Below are positions 21,981 to 32,940 of a DNA stretch of 64,000 nt, in pieces; the first letter of the stretch is position 1, and each line of letters begins with the position of its first letter. Source of the stretch: Bos javanicus (Eukaryota; Chordata; Mammalia; Artiodactyla; Bovidae). The notes under the pieces were generated by a model, which saw only the letters and a list, made by a program, of their open reading frames with translations, was not told the DNA's origin and searched no databases. The stretch spans positions 23,825,501-23,889,500 of the forward strand of contig NC_083884.1 in NCBI RefSeq assembly GCF_032452875.1. Reading direction: 5' to 3'. Both the position numbers and the translations under genes were made by a program.

Positions 21981-22284
21981 AACATTTATGCATGCTGCTG
22001 CTGCTGCTGCTAAGTCGTTTCAGTCGTATCCGACTCTGTGCAACCCCATAGATGGCAGCCCACCAGGCTCCCCCATCCCTGGGATTCTCCAGGCAAGAAC
22101 ACTGGAGTGGGTTGCCATTTCCTTCTCCAGTGCATGAAAGTGAAAAGTGAAAGTGAAGTCGCTCAGTCGTGTCTGACTCTTAGAGACCCCATGGACTGCA
22201 GCCCACCAGGCTCCTCCGTCCATGGATTTTCCAGGCAAGAGTACTGGAGTGGGGTGCCATTGCCTTCTCCGAACATTTATGCAT
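21981..22284 (-). mobile_element. Bov-A2 SINE with 13-bp target-site duplication
   Basis: AACATTTATGCAT flanks the element exactly (21981-21993 and 22272-22284). The SINE is the antisense dimer with a (GCT)6-like tail at 21994-22011. Confidence 0.95.
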
Positions 22285-23094
22285 AGATACCATTAAAACA
22301 CCATTTCCCCCAATGTAAAACATGTATTTTTTCTTATATAATAGCAACATATAATAACTTTACCTAGTTCTGTCCAATCTATTAAACATACTCAATTTTA
22401 GAGACTGGTATTTACCTAGATTTTTCTACCAAAAAAAAAAAAAAAGGATATTTCAGAACTGTGTTAATCAGATAATTACTTTAAAATAAAGGTAGTGGGT
22501 AATATCCATTATTCTCTTAAGATCAGCTCAACACTTTCCTCCTTCCATTGCTGGTTCTAGAAAAGTGAGGATCCCATCATATTTTGGGTAAAATTTGGAT
22601 TCAATCAATCTGAATCCAAACTAGCAGGAAATCAGAGGGAGCAATGTTAGTAAGTGTGATTATTTGTTCCAGATCTTCTGCTCCTTTGGGTTTACTACGG
22701 ACTTCATGTACACTTTTGTGTGAGTAAAAGCACAGTTACTGTCAAGCAGCCTCTCCGCACAGCTCTCTCTATCCCTGAGCTCTGGTGCCTGCTTTTTCAT
22801 TTAAATCTTTAGGCCTAGATATAGAAATCAGTTATCAGGGCTTCTCTACATACTGCCTTCTGCTCTTTTAACATTCTCTCCATTAACTCTTCTAAAATAA
22901 CCCAGTCTAAGCATGTTAAGTTTCATGTGGTAATTCTAATAGACTTTCTAAAATTTTATAATCCTTTTAATTATTGGAATTTTTAATATTTTATGTATGT
23001 GATTTAGGCATTTTAAAAACACACATTCTAGTTTTGCCATAATCCAGAAGCAAAGATCATGACAATAATAATAATAATGCCATTAGTAATAAAA
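22285..23094. other. Unassigned sequence
   Basis: No gene or repeat recognised. An A-run lies at 22431-22445. Confidence 0.5.
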
Positions 23095-23245
23095 CTTTAA
23101 GATATTAACATTTGTTGGGTACTCTTCTAAGAACTTTGCAATCATTAATTCCCAATTTTATAGATTAGGAATTCATAGTTGAGATAGGTTTTTCCACTTG
23201 CTTATTGTCACATTGACAGAAAGTTAAATGAAAGTATATAATGTG
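23095..23245 (+). repeat. MIR-like SINE fragment
   Basis: The order GGGTACTCTTCTAAGAACTT, then AATCATTAATTCCCAATTTT, then ATAGATTAGGAATTCATAG follows the MIR core layout (a GCACTGTTCTAAG-type start, then CCCCATTTTACAGATGAGG). It is heavily diverged. Confidence 0.5.
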
Positions 23246-23689
23246 TAGAAAAAAATGAGAAGAAAGTAATTAGGGCTAATGATATCTAGTTTAAAATAAA
23301 ACTGCTTTACATTCCATACAGAGTTTCATTCTAATGACGTCAACCATTTATGTAAAAATGTGTAGCACTTTCCTAAAAATCAAAATCATGATATTTGAAG
23401 TTCATTGTCATTAATTCACTGTTTTACATTATTTAAAAAATTCTCATTCACTCAACTAACAATACATATTTCCAACGCAATAATACATAGCCTATGAAAA
23501 TTCTAGTTAACCCAAAATAAATACCTTCATGAGACTCACTTTACCTGTAAGACTGCTACTTTCAAGAGAAAATGTAATGGGCACTATTATAATTTTGCAA
23601 AATAAAGTTTGTATCTATGCATATTGACCTTCTGATTACTTAAACATTCACCAGAAAATTACTTTAGTTGCATTATCTAGATGATTTAT
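23246..23689. other. Unassigned sequence
   Basis: No gene or clear repeat seen. Confidence 0.5.
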
Positions 23690-23921
23690 TTTTTTAATTT
23701 TAATGTTTAGAGCAGTTCTAGAGTCACAGCAAAATTGATTGGAAACTACAGAGATTGTCCATATATCCCATGCACTAACACATGAATAGTTTCCCTCATT
23801 AGCAACATCCCTCACCAAAGGGCACATTTCTTATAATTGATGCACCTATACTGACAGATAAAAAACATTAAGAGTCCATAGTTTACTTTTGAATTCACTT
23901 TGGTTATAGTATCAGGTTAGT

Positions 23922-24064
23922 CTTACAGCATGAGAAGGACATGGCGACCCACTCCTGTATTCTTGCCTGGAGAATTCCCATGGACAGAGAAGCTTGGCAG
24001 CCCATCGGGTTACCAAGAGTTGGACACAACTGAGCAACGAAGCACAGCAAAGCCTTACAGCATG
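23922..24064 (+). mobile_element. Bov-A SINE monomer with 11-bp target-site duplication
   Basis: CTTACAGCATG occurs at 23922-23932 and 24054-24064, either side of one Bov-A unit (GGACATGGCGACCCACTCC to ACTGAGCAACGAAGCAC). The tRNA-like head is absent. Confidence 0.9.
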
Positions 24065-24102
24065 TGGAAAAACCTGAGCAAAGTTTTTGGCCAACCAAAT
24101 GC
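24065..24102 (-). mobile_element. Mariner-like terminal inverted repeat fragment
   Basis: GGAAAAACCTGAGCAAAG followed by TTTTTGGCCAACCAA matches the terminal repeat of ruminant mariner elements and their short derivatives. A decayed partner arm may lie before the SINE (about 23898-23925). Confidence 0.55.
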
Positions 24103-24107
24103 ATTCT

Positions 24108-24306
24108 CTAGTGTTAGACACTCAGGCATGGCTGACTCTTTGTGACCCCATGGATTGTAACATGCTAGGCTCCTCTGTCGTTGGGATTCTCCAGGAAAGA
24201 ATACTGGAGTGGGTTGCCATTTCTCCAGGGAATCATCCTGATCCAGGGATCGAACCCAGGTCTCCCTCATTGCCAGCAGATTTCATACTGTCTGAGCTAC
24301 CAGAGG
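24108..24306 (-). mobile_element. Bov-tA SINE
   Basis: Antisense SINE from AGTGTTAGACACTCAGGCA to the reverse-complement head CTGTCTGAGCTACCAGAGG. Confidence 0.87.
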
Positions 24307-24940
24307 TGAAGATACATTCTCTGGGTTTGGACAAATATACAATGACACTTATCTATCAGTACAGTTATAGAGTATTTTCACTGCCCTAAATATCCTCTGT
24401 GCTCCACCTATTCATCCCTCACTCCCAGCCATCCCTAATAATCATTAATCTTTTTCTGTCATCTATAAAATAATACTTTTACCTTTTCCAGAATGTCAAA
24501 TAATTGGAAATATACAGTAGGAGGCCTATTCAGATTGATTTCTTTCACTTATCAGTATGCATGTGTTTCCTCCATGTCTTTTCATGATTTGCTATCTCAT
24601 TTTTTTTCAGTGCTGAATACTATTTCATTATTTGGTATGCTATAATGTATTTATCCATTCACCTACTGAAGAGTATCTTGGTTGCTTCCAAGTTTTGGTA
24701 GTTAGGAAGAAAGCTATTATAAACATGCATGTGTGGGGTTTTGTGTGGGAAATAAGTTTTAACTCCTCTGGGCAAATGTCAAGGAATGCGATTTCTACAT
24801 CATATAGTAAGAGGATGTTTAGTTTTGTAAAATACTGCCAACTGTCTTACAAAGTGACTTCACCATTTTACTTTTTCACAGCAGTGAATGAGAATTGCTG
24901 TTTCTCCTCATCCCCAGCATTTGGTGTTATCAGTGCATAA

Positions 24941-25904
24941 AATGAGAAGCCACGAAAAAGTAACAATTTTTGATACAAGAAGCAAATTATAACTAATGAT
25001 TAGTAGAGTAGGAATAAAGTATCAAGACAAATAGTAATCATGACTCATTAGGTTAGGAAGTTCTAGGTAAGATGGATACCTGATTAAGTTGTGTGTGCAC
25101 GTGTATGTGCTCCATCTGTTCCATATGTTATAATAGAACTACTATTAATCTACTAGAGTTGCTTGTGTCTAGATTTCCTAATTCTCCATGAAGCCTGATG
25201 AGAGAATATAGTTCCTTGAGTATCTGTAAGTTGAAAATATTAGATCTTAGATAACTTAAGTATGGTACTATTGCATTCAAACCAAAAGACTTTGGAGATA
25301 GAGAATTAATTTTTCCCCTAAGTCCTATGCATACATGCACCTAATAGAAAATTGAAGAACCAGAATAATCAAATATTCAGTTTTTATCTTATTCAAGTTC
25401 ATCCAATTAATTTATATTTAGACATATCAAGTTAAACAAAGAAACAACAGTGCTATTATTTTTCTCTGCTCCTATTCACTTCCTTGACTCGCTTCATAAA
25501 TTTCATTCCTCTGCTTTATTTAGGAGATTGGAAAGGAGAAGCAAAGTCTATATCTGTAATCAAAACTTCTCAGGAGAGTAAACAGTTCCAGCTGTGTTTT
25601 AAAACCACACAGAAATGCACTGCTTTTATTTGATTTAAGGTTGCAAAGTTCTCAAGTGGAAAAAAAAAACAGATGCCAGTTTGCCATTTATACCTTGCTA
25701 CTCACTTGAAATAAGTAAGAATATTGAAAAGAAGCATTGTGTGATTTATTGAGATATGTTAGCCATCAAATGTTTTATATATTTCACTTCTAATTTATTC
25801 TTATGTTTGAAAGGGAAAAGAAAAATGTACCCTTAAATATAGTGTTAGTCACTAAAGATAGAGAATGGTGTACTTTTAATCTTCAAGTGAAAAGCTGTAA
25901 ATAT
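24941..25904. other. Unassigned AT-rich sequence
   Basis: No recognisable gene or repeat. An A-run lies at 25661-25669. Confidence 0.5.
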
Positions 25905-26165
25905 TCATTACAGATATTTATCATTTTTTTGTTTATTCATTTACTCAATAAATACTACACAGCAAGGACTGATCTAGAGCTGGAGATAGGGTACCATGTA
26001 GAGTACCTAGCTTCATAGTCATTATATTCAAGAGGAAGAGATAGACAGTGAACATACATTTAAAAATCTAATGTGATATGTCAGTTATCAATTTGAAGAA
26101 GAAAATAAAGGTGCTAAAAGTGGGTCTTTCAAAAAGAAGTGCCACTTAAGCTGGCATCTGAAATG
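25905..26165 (+). repeat. L2-like LINE 3' fragment
   Basis: Shows the order TTATTCATTTACTCAATAAA, GATCTAGAGCTGGAGATAGG, AGAGATAGACAGTGAACAT, and a GGTCTTTC...GCCACTTAAGCTGGC stretch, like the L2 3' end. It is diverged, and the family call is by memory only. Confidence 0.45.
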
Positions 26166-26660
26166 AAAGATCTATGCAAGCAAATATTTAGGAAAAGTGA
26201 ATAACAGAGTTTTATATATTATTTAATATCATCTAATTTTAATAAAATTTTCTCTGAAAGGGTATACATAAACAGAAGAATGACTAGGAGTATGACCAGA
26301 GAGAGAGAGAGATCCAGTAATTAGATCTGTTTTCTATGATAAATCGTATCTGAAGGGATAGGTTCAGAAGTTTGGTAAATGTAGATGATATCAGAACCTG
26401 ACACAGACCAAATGTCATTCCATTCATGATCTTTTACCTGATAGTGTGAATACAAATGTTTCCTCTTTTTTAATTCTGCAGCAATTTTTAATATCTCTAT
26501 TATGAGTCCTTTGTTAAATTGACTCTAAACATAACAGGAAAGATTTTTCTATATTATTTACCAGAGACCTCAACATGAGATGTAGTCTGAATACAGTGCT
26601 TACAGATAGTAGAAATGAAGTAATATTTCTTGAAATTATGAATAAATTAATGAAGGAGTG
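26166..26660. other. Unassigned sequence
   Basis: AT-rich, with a (GA)n stretch at about 26300-26312. No gene seen. Confidence 0.5.
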
Positions 26661-26960
26661 AGCGTCATAAAGGAGAAGGCAATGGCACCCCACTCCAGTA
26701 CTCTTGCCTGGAAAATACCATGGACTGAGGAGCCTGGTAGGCGGCAGTCCATGGGATCGCTAAGAGTTGGACACGACTGAGAGACTTCACTTTCACTTTT
26801 CACTTTCATGCATCAGAGAAAGAAAATGGCAACCCACTCCAGTGTTCTTGCCTGGAGAATCCCAGGGACAGGGGAGCCTGGTGAGCTGCCATCTATGGGG
26901 TCACAGAGAATGGGACACCACTGAAGCGACTTAGGAGCAGCAGTAGCAGAGCATCATAAA
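26661..26960 (+). mobile_element. Bov-A2 SINE with target-site duplication
   Basis: AGCGTCATAAA (26661-26671) and AGCATCATAAA (26950-26960) differ at one base and flank a sense Bov-A2 dimer ending in an AGCAGCAGTAGCAG tail. Confidence 0.92.
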
Positions 26961-27997
26961 TTTCAGATGTTATCACCACTATTATCATCGTCTTCATTAT
27001 CACTTGTTTTTCTTTTTGCTATTTATTTCATTTATGTGTTTTTCATGTTATTTTTGATTAATCATTGCAAGTTATGCTAACACAACAAACTCTGGAACCT
27101 CAGTGACTTAACACCCCTGAAATCTCAGGGGTTTAATGAGCTTTTCTATCTTATTGTGGATAAGCCTTCTGTGGATCTTCTGGTCAATTATCTAGTTTAC
27201 ATCACTCAGCTACACTACTGAGAATTTATAATCACCTAGGTTTGCTTATTAGGAAAAGATACACACTGAAAAAAGGCACATATCACATCTACTCCCATAT
27301 CATTAAACATAGCAAGGGATATGGCTGTGACTAACTATACAAATGGGTATAGAGCTAAACGGAGAAGAACACCAGACACAGGTAAGCTAATGAAGTTTGG
27401 CTCACAATTTTTTGTTTCTTCTGACTAAGGAATGGAAAAAATAATGCTGGATCCATCTTACGTATTAAGATAGCAGTTAAAATAGTAACAGAACATATTT
27501 TAATATAGGTAACCATAAATCATATTGGAATTGCATAATTGTGTGCCTGATAATTATTATTGTTATTTTTAGTTGTAACACATTGAGTAAAAAATTAGCT
27601 AGTTAAACATTTTTGTTCTGACATATAAGAAGCATAAGTATTAAAAATGTTTTGGTTAAGAAACATAACCCAAATGTTGTTTGGGTACTCTAAACAACTT
27701 ATAAAGAGTGATAGAATCATTATTGTGTAGTTTGTGGAATATTAAAAATAAAAACTACCTTAATATCTGAACTCTAAAGAAAACCTTGCAAGATTACTCA
27801 TTCTGGTCCCTATTAAATGGTCTCACCTATCACCACTCTTTAAATAGACTTTCTAGCCGTGATAAATTATTTGAAATTAATAGATTCGAGAATTTGCTTC
27901 TACAAAAAAAGCCTCCAAATTTTTTTTCTTTACTATTCCATTTTCCTGCAATAATACTACAATAATTCTTTGTATGGCTGGCTCTTATGTATCCTTT
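26961..27997. other. Unassigned AT-rich sequence
   Basis: No gene. Around 27070-27150 the text resembles an old interspersed repeat, but I cannot assign it. Confidence 0.45.
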
Positions 27998-28176
27998 AAA
28001 ACTTAAGTCATTGGGAATCCCCTGGTAGTCCAGTAATTAAGACCCTGCACTTTCCTTTTAGGAGGCATGGGTCTAATCCCTGGTCAGGGATTAAGTTCCC
28101 ACATGCCATGTGGTAGGGCCAAAAAGAAAAAAAATAAAATAAAAGTATCAATTAAAGAAACAAAACTTAAGTCATT
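27998..28176 (+). mobile_element. CHR-type tRNA-derived SINE with 15-bp target-site duplication
   Basis: AAAACTTAAGTCATT flanks the insertion exactly (27998-28012 and 28162-28176). The body opens GGGAATCCCCTGGTAGTCCA, has a box-B-like GGTCTAATCCC and the GGTCAGGGATTAAG stretch, and ends in an A-rich tail (28121-28145). This is the cetartiodactyl CHR SINE layout without any BovB tail. Confidence 0.9.
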
Positions 28177-28708
28177 CACTGGGAAATCTTCTTTAACTTC
28201 AAATGCTCAGTTTTTCTCACACTTAGGAACTTCCTTTGTGCTTACCTCTACTATAGAATTTTGATCTCTATTTTAATTATATGATTACCTACCAAAGATA
28301 ATAGACTTCAACAGACCATTGACATTTAGCAAATAAGACCATACTTAACTAATGTTTAAAGCTCCAATTTCTACCACATTTCATGTCCTAAAAACAAATT
28401 AATATGGAAAATATAATTGAGGTCTCTTGCAAAACACAAGTCTCTCAAGCAGGTCCAAAATTTTTTTAAAAAGCAAGCAAAAGAGAGCCTCCTAGTTTTT
28501 TTTTTTTTTTTTTTTATGTTTTAGAGGATGGGGCCAAGATAAGCACTCATATAGGAAGGGGCTTGCTTGTATTATTTGAATATACGACTTAAGCTAGAGA
28601 AATAGCCCCCAGGCCCTTTCATCAGCTTTATATATGTGGGACACAGGAAGAAGAGCTAAAGGTAAGGTTTAAAGATGACAGTGTCAAACATAAAAAAATA
28701 GAATCAGC
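28177..28708. other. Unassigned sequence
   Basis: No gene recognised. A long T-run lies at 28497-28515. Confidence 0.5.
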
Positions 28709-29315
28709 ATAATGGGAAAAAACAATTGAAAATGAAGTAACTGATAAAGGATTAATCTCCAAAATACACAAGCAGCTCAGGTAGCTCAACTGCAGAAAAA
28801 CAAAGAGCCCAGTCAAAAAATGGGCAGAGGATCTAAACTGACATTTTTCCAAAGAAGACATCCAGATAGCTTACAAACACATGAAAAAAAACACTCAACA
28901 GAGCTCATTATTCAGTTCAGCTCAGTTCAGTTCAGTCACTCAGTCATGTCTGACTCTTTGTGAATCCATGAACTGCAGCAGGCCAGGCCTCCCTGTCCAT
29001 CACCAACTCCCGGAATTTACTCAAACTCATGTCCACTGAGTTGGTGATGCCATCCAACCATCTCATCCTATGCCATGCCCTTCTCCTCCCACCTTAAGTC
29101 TTTCCGAGCATCAGGGTCTTTCCCAATGAGGCAGTTCATGGCATCAGGTGGCCAAAATACTGGAGTTTCAGCTTCAGCATCAGTTCTTCCAATGACCATT
29201 CAGGACTGATTTCCTGTAGGATGGACTAGTTGGATCTCCTTTCTGTCCAAGGGACTCTCAAGAGTCTTCTCCAACACCACAGTTCAAATGCATCAATTCT
29301 TCAGTGCTCAGTTTT

Positions 29316-29476
29316 CTTTATTTTATCTTATTATTTTTTAACTTTACAATATTGTATTGGTTTTGCCATATATCAACATGAATCCGCCACAGGTATACAA
29401 GTACTCCCCATCCTGAACCCTCCTCCCTCCTCCCTCCCCGTACCATCCTTCTGGGTCGTCCCAGTGCACCAGCCCC
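29316..29476 (-). mobile_element. L1 3' end piece inside BovB
   Basis: Antisense bovine-type L1 3' terminus from a T-rich tail (29316-29345) to GTCGTCCCAGTGCACCAGCC. It sits inside the BovB, which resumes at CTATACAGACCTTTGTTGG. About 50 bp of BovB are missing at the site and no target-site duplication is visible, so the insertion came with a deletion. Confidence 0.87.
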
Positions 29477-29494
29477 ATACCTTTGACTATACAG

Positions 29495-29874
29495 ACCTTT
29501 GTTGGTAAAGTAATGTCTCTGCTTTTTAATATGCTGTCTAGGTTGGTCATAACTTTTCTTCCAAGGAGCAAGCATCTTTTAATTTCATAGCTGCAGTCAC
29601 CATCTGCAGTGATTTTTGAGCCCAAAAAAATAAAGTCTGACACTGTTTCCACTGTATCCCCATCTATTTGCCTTGAAGTGATGGGACCGGATGCCATGAT
29701 CTTAGTTTTCTGAATGTTGAGCTTTAAGCGAACTTTTGCACTCTCCTCTTTCACTTTCATCAAGAGACTCTTTAGTACTTCTTCACTTTCTGCCATAAGG
29801 GTGGTGTCATCTGCATATCTTGATTCCAGCTTGTGCTTCATCTGGCCCAGCGTTTCTCTTAATGTACTCTGCAT
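29495..29874 (-). pseudogene. BovB RT remnant
   Basis: On the minus strand a BovB frame reads SRYADDTTLMAESEE, then LNIQKTKIM and LLLGRKVMTNLDS (within 29874-29495). A deletion removed residues just before YADD, so the first part of the frame is out of register. Upstream RT text on the minus strand (30340-30031) is in another frame (the SNYHTIALISHSNKV stretch). Dead copy. Confidence 0.82.
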
Positions 29875-30578
29875 ATAAGTTAAATAAGCACGGTGACAAT
29901 ATACAGTCTTGACGTACTCTTTCCCTATTTGGAACCAGTCTGTTGTTCCATATCCAATTCTAACTGTTGCTTCTTAACCTACATAGAGGTTTCTCAGGAG
30001 GCAGGTCAGGTGGTCTAGTATTCATCTCTTTCAGAATTTTCCACAGTTTGTTGTGATCCACATAGTCAAAGGCTTTGACATAGTCAATAAAGCAGAAGTA
30101 GATGTTTTTTGGAACTCTCTTGGTTTTTTGATGATCCAGCGGATGTTGGTAATTTGATCTCTAGCTTCTTTGCCTCTTCTAAATCCAGCTTGAACATCTG
30201 GAAGTTCACGGTTCACATACTGTTGAAGCCTGGCTTGGAGAATTTTGAGCATTACTTTGTTGGAATGTGAGATGAGTGCAATTGTGTGGTAGTTTGAGCA
30301 TTCATTATCATTGCATTTCTTTGGGATTAGAATGAAAAGGGACCTTTTCCAGTCCTGTCGCTCATTATTAGAGAAATGCAGATCAAAACAACAATGAGGT
30401 ATCACCTCACACCAGTCAGAATGTCCATCATCAAAAAATCTACAAACAATATATGCTGGAGAGGATGTAGAGGAAAGGAAACCCTGTTGCACTGTTGGGG
30501 AGTGTAAAATGATATGGCCATTGTGGAGAACAGTGTGGAGACTCCTTTAAAAATCTAGGAATAAAATTACCATATGGT

Positions 30579-30876
30579 GCATGCTAAGTTCGGAGAAGGC
30601 AATGGCACCCCACTCCAGTGTTCTTGCCTGGAGAATCCCATGGATGGGGGAGCCTGGTGGGCTGCAGTCCATGGGGTCTCTAGGAGCCGGGCACAACTGA
30701 GCGACTTCACTTTCACTTTTCACTTTCTTGTTTGGGAGAAGGAAATGGCAACCCACTCCAGTGTTCCTGCCTGGAGAATCCCAGGGATGGAGGAGCCTGG
30801 TGGGCTGCTGTCTATGGGGTTGCACAGAGTCGGACATGACTGAAGCGACTTAGCAGCAGCAGCAGCATGCTAAGTT
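30579..30876 (+). mobile_element. Bov-A2 SINE with 12-bp target-site duplication
   Basis: GCATGCTAAGTT flanks it exactly (30579-30590 and 30865-30876). The sense dimer ends in an AGCAGCAGCAGCA tail. The duplicated target is the 3' end of the neighbouring antisense Bov-tA, so this is a SINE inserted in a SINE. Confidence 0.94.
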
Positions 30877-31083
30877 GCTTCAGTCATGTCCAACCCTTTT
30901 CAATCCTATGGACTGTAGCCTGCCAGGTTTCTCTGTCCATGGGGATTTTCCAAGAGAGACTACTGGAGTGGGTTGCCATGCCCTCCTCTAGGCAATCTTC
31001 TTGACTCAGAGTTGGAACCCATGTTTCATGTCTCCAGCAATGGCAGATTGGTTCTTTACCATTAGTGCCACCTGGAAAGCCCA
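30877..31083 (-). mobile_element. Bov-tA SINE
   Basis: Antisense SINE from GCTTCAGTCATGTCCAACC to the reverse-complement head (CCATTAGTGCCACCTGGAAA). Its 3' end was hit by the Bov-A2 on its left. Together the two interrupt the L1. Confidence 0.87.
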
Positions 31084-31813
31084 AAACTAACATATGATCC
31101 ATCAGTCCCACTACTGGGCATATACCCTAAGAAAATCACAATTCTAAAAGACATATGTACCCCAGTGTTCATTGCAGCCATATTTACAATAGCCAGGACA
31201 TGAAAGCAACCTGATGTCCATTGACAGATTAATAGATAAAGAAGAATAATACATATATACAAGGAATATTAGCCATAAAAAGGAACAAATTTGAATCAGT
31301 TTTTGTGAGGTGGATAAACTAGAGCCTGCTATAGAGAGTAAAGTAAGTTAGAGAAAAATAAATATCATATATTAATGCATGTATATGGAATCTAGAAAAA
31401 TTATACCAGTGAACCTATCTGTAGAACAGCAAAAGAAATACAGACATAGAGAACAGACTTGTGCACACAGCAGGGGAAGGAGAGGGTTGGACAAATTGAG
31501 ACAGTAGTGTTGAAAATATACATTACTATATGTAAAATAAATAGGCAGTGGGAATTTTACTGTATGACACAGAGAGCTCAACCTTGTGCTCTGTGACAAC
31601 ATAGAGGGGTGGAATGAGGTGGGAAATGAGAGGGAGATTCAAGAGGGAGGGACATAAGTATGCTTTTGGCTGCTTCATGTTGATGTATGGCATAAACCAA
31701 CACAAAATGTAAAGCAATTATCATCCAATTGAAAACAAATTAAAAAATAAAATTATGATAGAGTAAAATGCATTTCATGGGGAAAAAACACAATAAAAGA
31801 AATTTGTGCTAAG

Positions 31814-32107
31814 GTGTGTGTGTGGAGAAGGCAATGGCACCCCACTCCAGTACTCTTGCCTGGAAAATCCCATGGATGGAAGAGCCTGGTGGGCTGCAGT
31901 CCATGGGATCGCTACCAGTCAGACACGACTGAGTGACTTCACTTTCACTTTCCACTTTCATGCATTGGAGAAGGAAATGGCAACCCACCCCAGTGTTCTT
32001 GCCTGGAGAGTCCCAGTGACAAGGGAGCCTGGTGGGCTGCCATTTATGGGGTCGCACAGAGTTGGACCCAACTGAAGTGACTTAGCAGTAGTAGCAACAG
32101 TGTGTGT
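31814..32107 (+). mobile_element. Bov-A2 SINE in a GT-rich site
   Basis: A sense dimer at 31824-32099 flanked by GTGTGTGT on both sides (about 31816-31823 and 32100-32107). The right flank leads straight into an antisense Bov-tA fragment, so this again appears to be a SINE landing at the 3' end of an older SINE. Confidence 0.88.
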
Positions 32108-32198
32108 ACTAAGTCACTTCAGTCATGTCTGTGTCTTTGCAGCCCTATCAACTGTATCCTGCCACACTTCTCTGCCCATGGGATTCTCCAGGCCAGAA
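32108..32198 (-). mobile_element. Bov-tA/Bov-A fragment
   Basis: Antisense SINE 3' part from ACTAAGTCACTTCAGTCATG to GGGATTCTCCAGGCCAGA, without a head. An A-run follows at 32215-32232. Confidence 0.8.
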
Positions 32199-32352
32199 GA
32201 AATCCAATACACTTAAAAAAAAAAAAAAAAAATGGAGTCAGACTCATTCAATGAATGTTTGTAAAATCTTAGGAATACATACAGGATAACTGAATTTTCT
32301 ACTTGCCACTGGATACAGAAGGCATTAAGATGCAAACTGTAATACTTGTCCT

Positions 32353-32529
32353 TTATATTTCCCCATGGACTGCAGCCCAGCAGGCTCCTCTGTCCATGGA
32401 ATTCTCCAGGCAAGAATACTAGAGTGGGTAGTCATGCCCTCCTCCAGGAGATCTTCCAGACCCCCAGGTCTCCTGCATTGCAGGCAGATTCTTTCCATTT
32501 GAGCCACCAAGGAAGCCCCTTATATTTCC
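32353..32529 (-). mobile_element. Bov-tA SINE, 3'-shortened, with target-site duplication
   Basis: TTATATTTCC occurs at 32353-32362 and 32520-32529. The body runs from CCATGGACTGCAGCC to the head complement GAGCCACCAAGGAAGCCCC. The last ~30 bp of the usual 3' end are missing. Confidence 0.87.
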
Positions 32530-32876
32530 ATAGTAATTGTTTTTTCATTTGGGTTTGACTCTCAAGGAAAACGTATAATATAGATTTTTAACTTTAGTTT
32601 TTTGGGTTAGTATGATTAGAAAAACTCAATAAAATGTATCTTTGCAAGATATATAACTTAAATAAGCACTATATTCAGTATGTCAGTCATTTGCCATACA
32701 GCTTTACTAGTCTGTGGAGAAATTTGGCATTTATAAAGAACAATGAAGATAATTGAGAAGCAATTATTACTTTGTGTAAAGAAGAGGTTTTTTGCTGCCT
32801 GTTTTCTGGTTTATCCTTAAAAAAATAAGTGATAAAAATCTGTTTCTTTAGCTACAAACTATCAATTTTTGTTTTT

Positions 32877-32940
32877 CACAACATTTGCGAATATTTCTAG
32901 ATTAGCACAACACAGAGCTTTGAGCATCTCAAAATCAATT
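32877..32940 (+). repeat. Inverted-repeat arm, left (64 bp)
   Basis: From CACAACATTTGCGAAT to CTCAAAATCAATT. It matches the reverse complement of 33550-33613 at 57 of 64 positions with no gaps. Similarity stops at both arm ends. It could be the ends of an old non-autonomous DNA transposon, or two inverted copies of an unrecognised repeat. Confidence 0.85.

Larger units (their letters stand above)
23690..24940 (-). mobile_element. Old L1 (L1M-like) 3' part, interrupted by SINEs
   Basis: An antisense old L1. AGAGTCACAGCAAAATTGA opens it near 23720, and CATTTGGTGTTATCAGTGC near 24920 ends the recognisable part. It is split by a Bov-A piece (23933-24053), a mariner-like piece (24065-24102) and a Bov-tA (24108-24306). 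On the minus strand this is the 3' part of the element, with no open frame. It is the same kind of sequence as at 39.9 kb, 43.7 kb and 61.9 kb. Confidence 0.72.
28903..30369 (-). mobile_element. BovB LINE nested in L1, with target-site duplication
   Basis: GCTCATTATT occurs at 28903-28912 and 30360-30369, either side of an antisense BovB (28913-30359), and the host L1 reads on across it. The 3' end is at the left (CAGTTCAGCTCAGTTCAGTT). The 5' truncation is in the RT N-terminal region (GACCTTTTCCAGTCCTGTCG, 30341-30360). A 160-bp L1 3' piece replaces about 50 bp of BovB at 29316-29476. The right-hand junction recurs near 63.83 kb. Confidence 0.9.
28709..31757 (+). mobile_element. L1 3' part split by BovB and SINEs
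   Basis: A sense L1, with pieces at 28709-28902, 30370-30578 and 31088-31757. The first covers ORF2 near its C-terminal third (CACAAGCAGCTCAGGTAG). The second covers the CCHC region. The third covers the C-terminus and 3' untranslated part, ending AATTGAAAACAAATTAAAAA. An antisense BovB (28913-30359) sits between the first two pieces, and two SINEs sit between the last two. ORF2 is shattered by stops. Confidence 0.87.
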
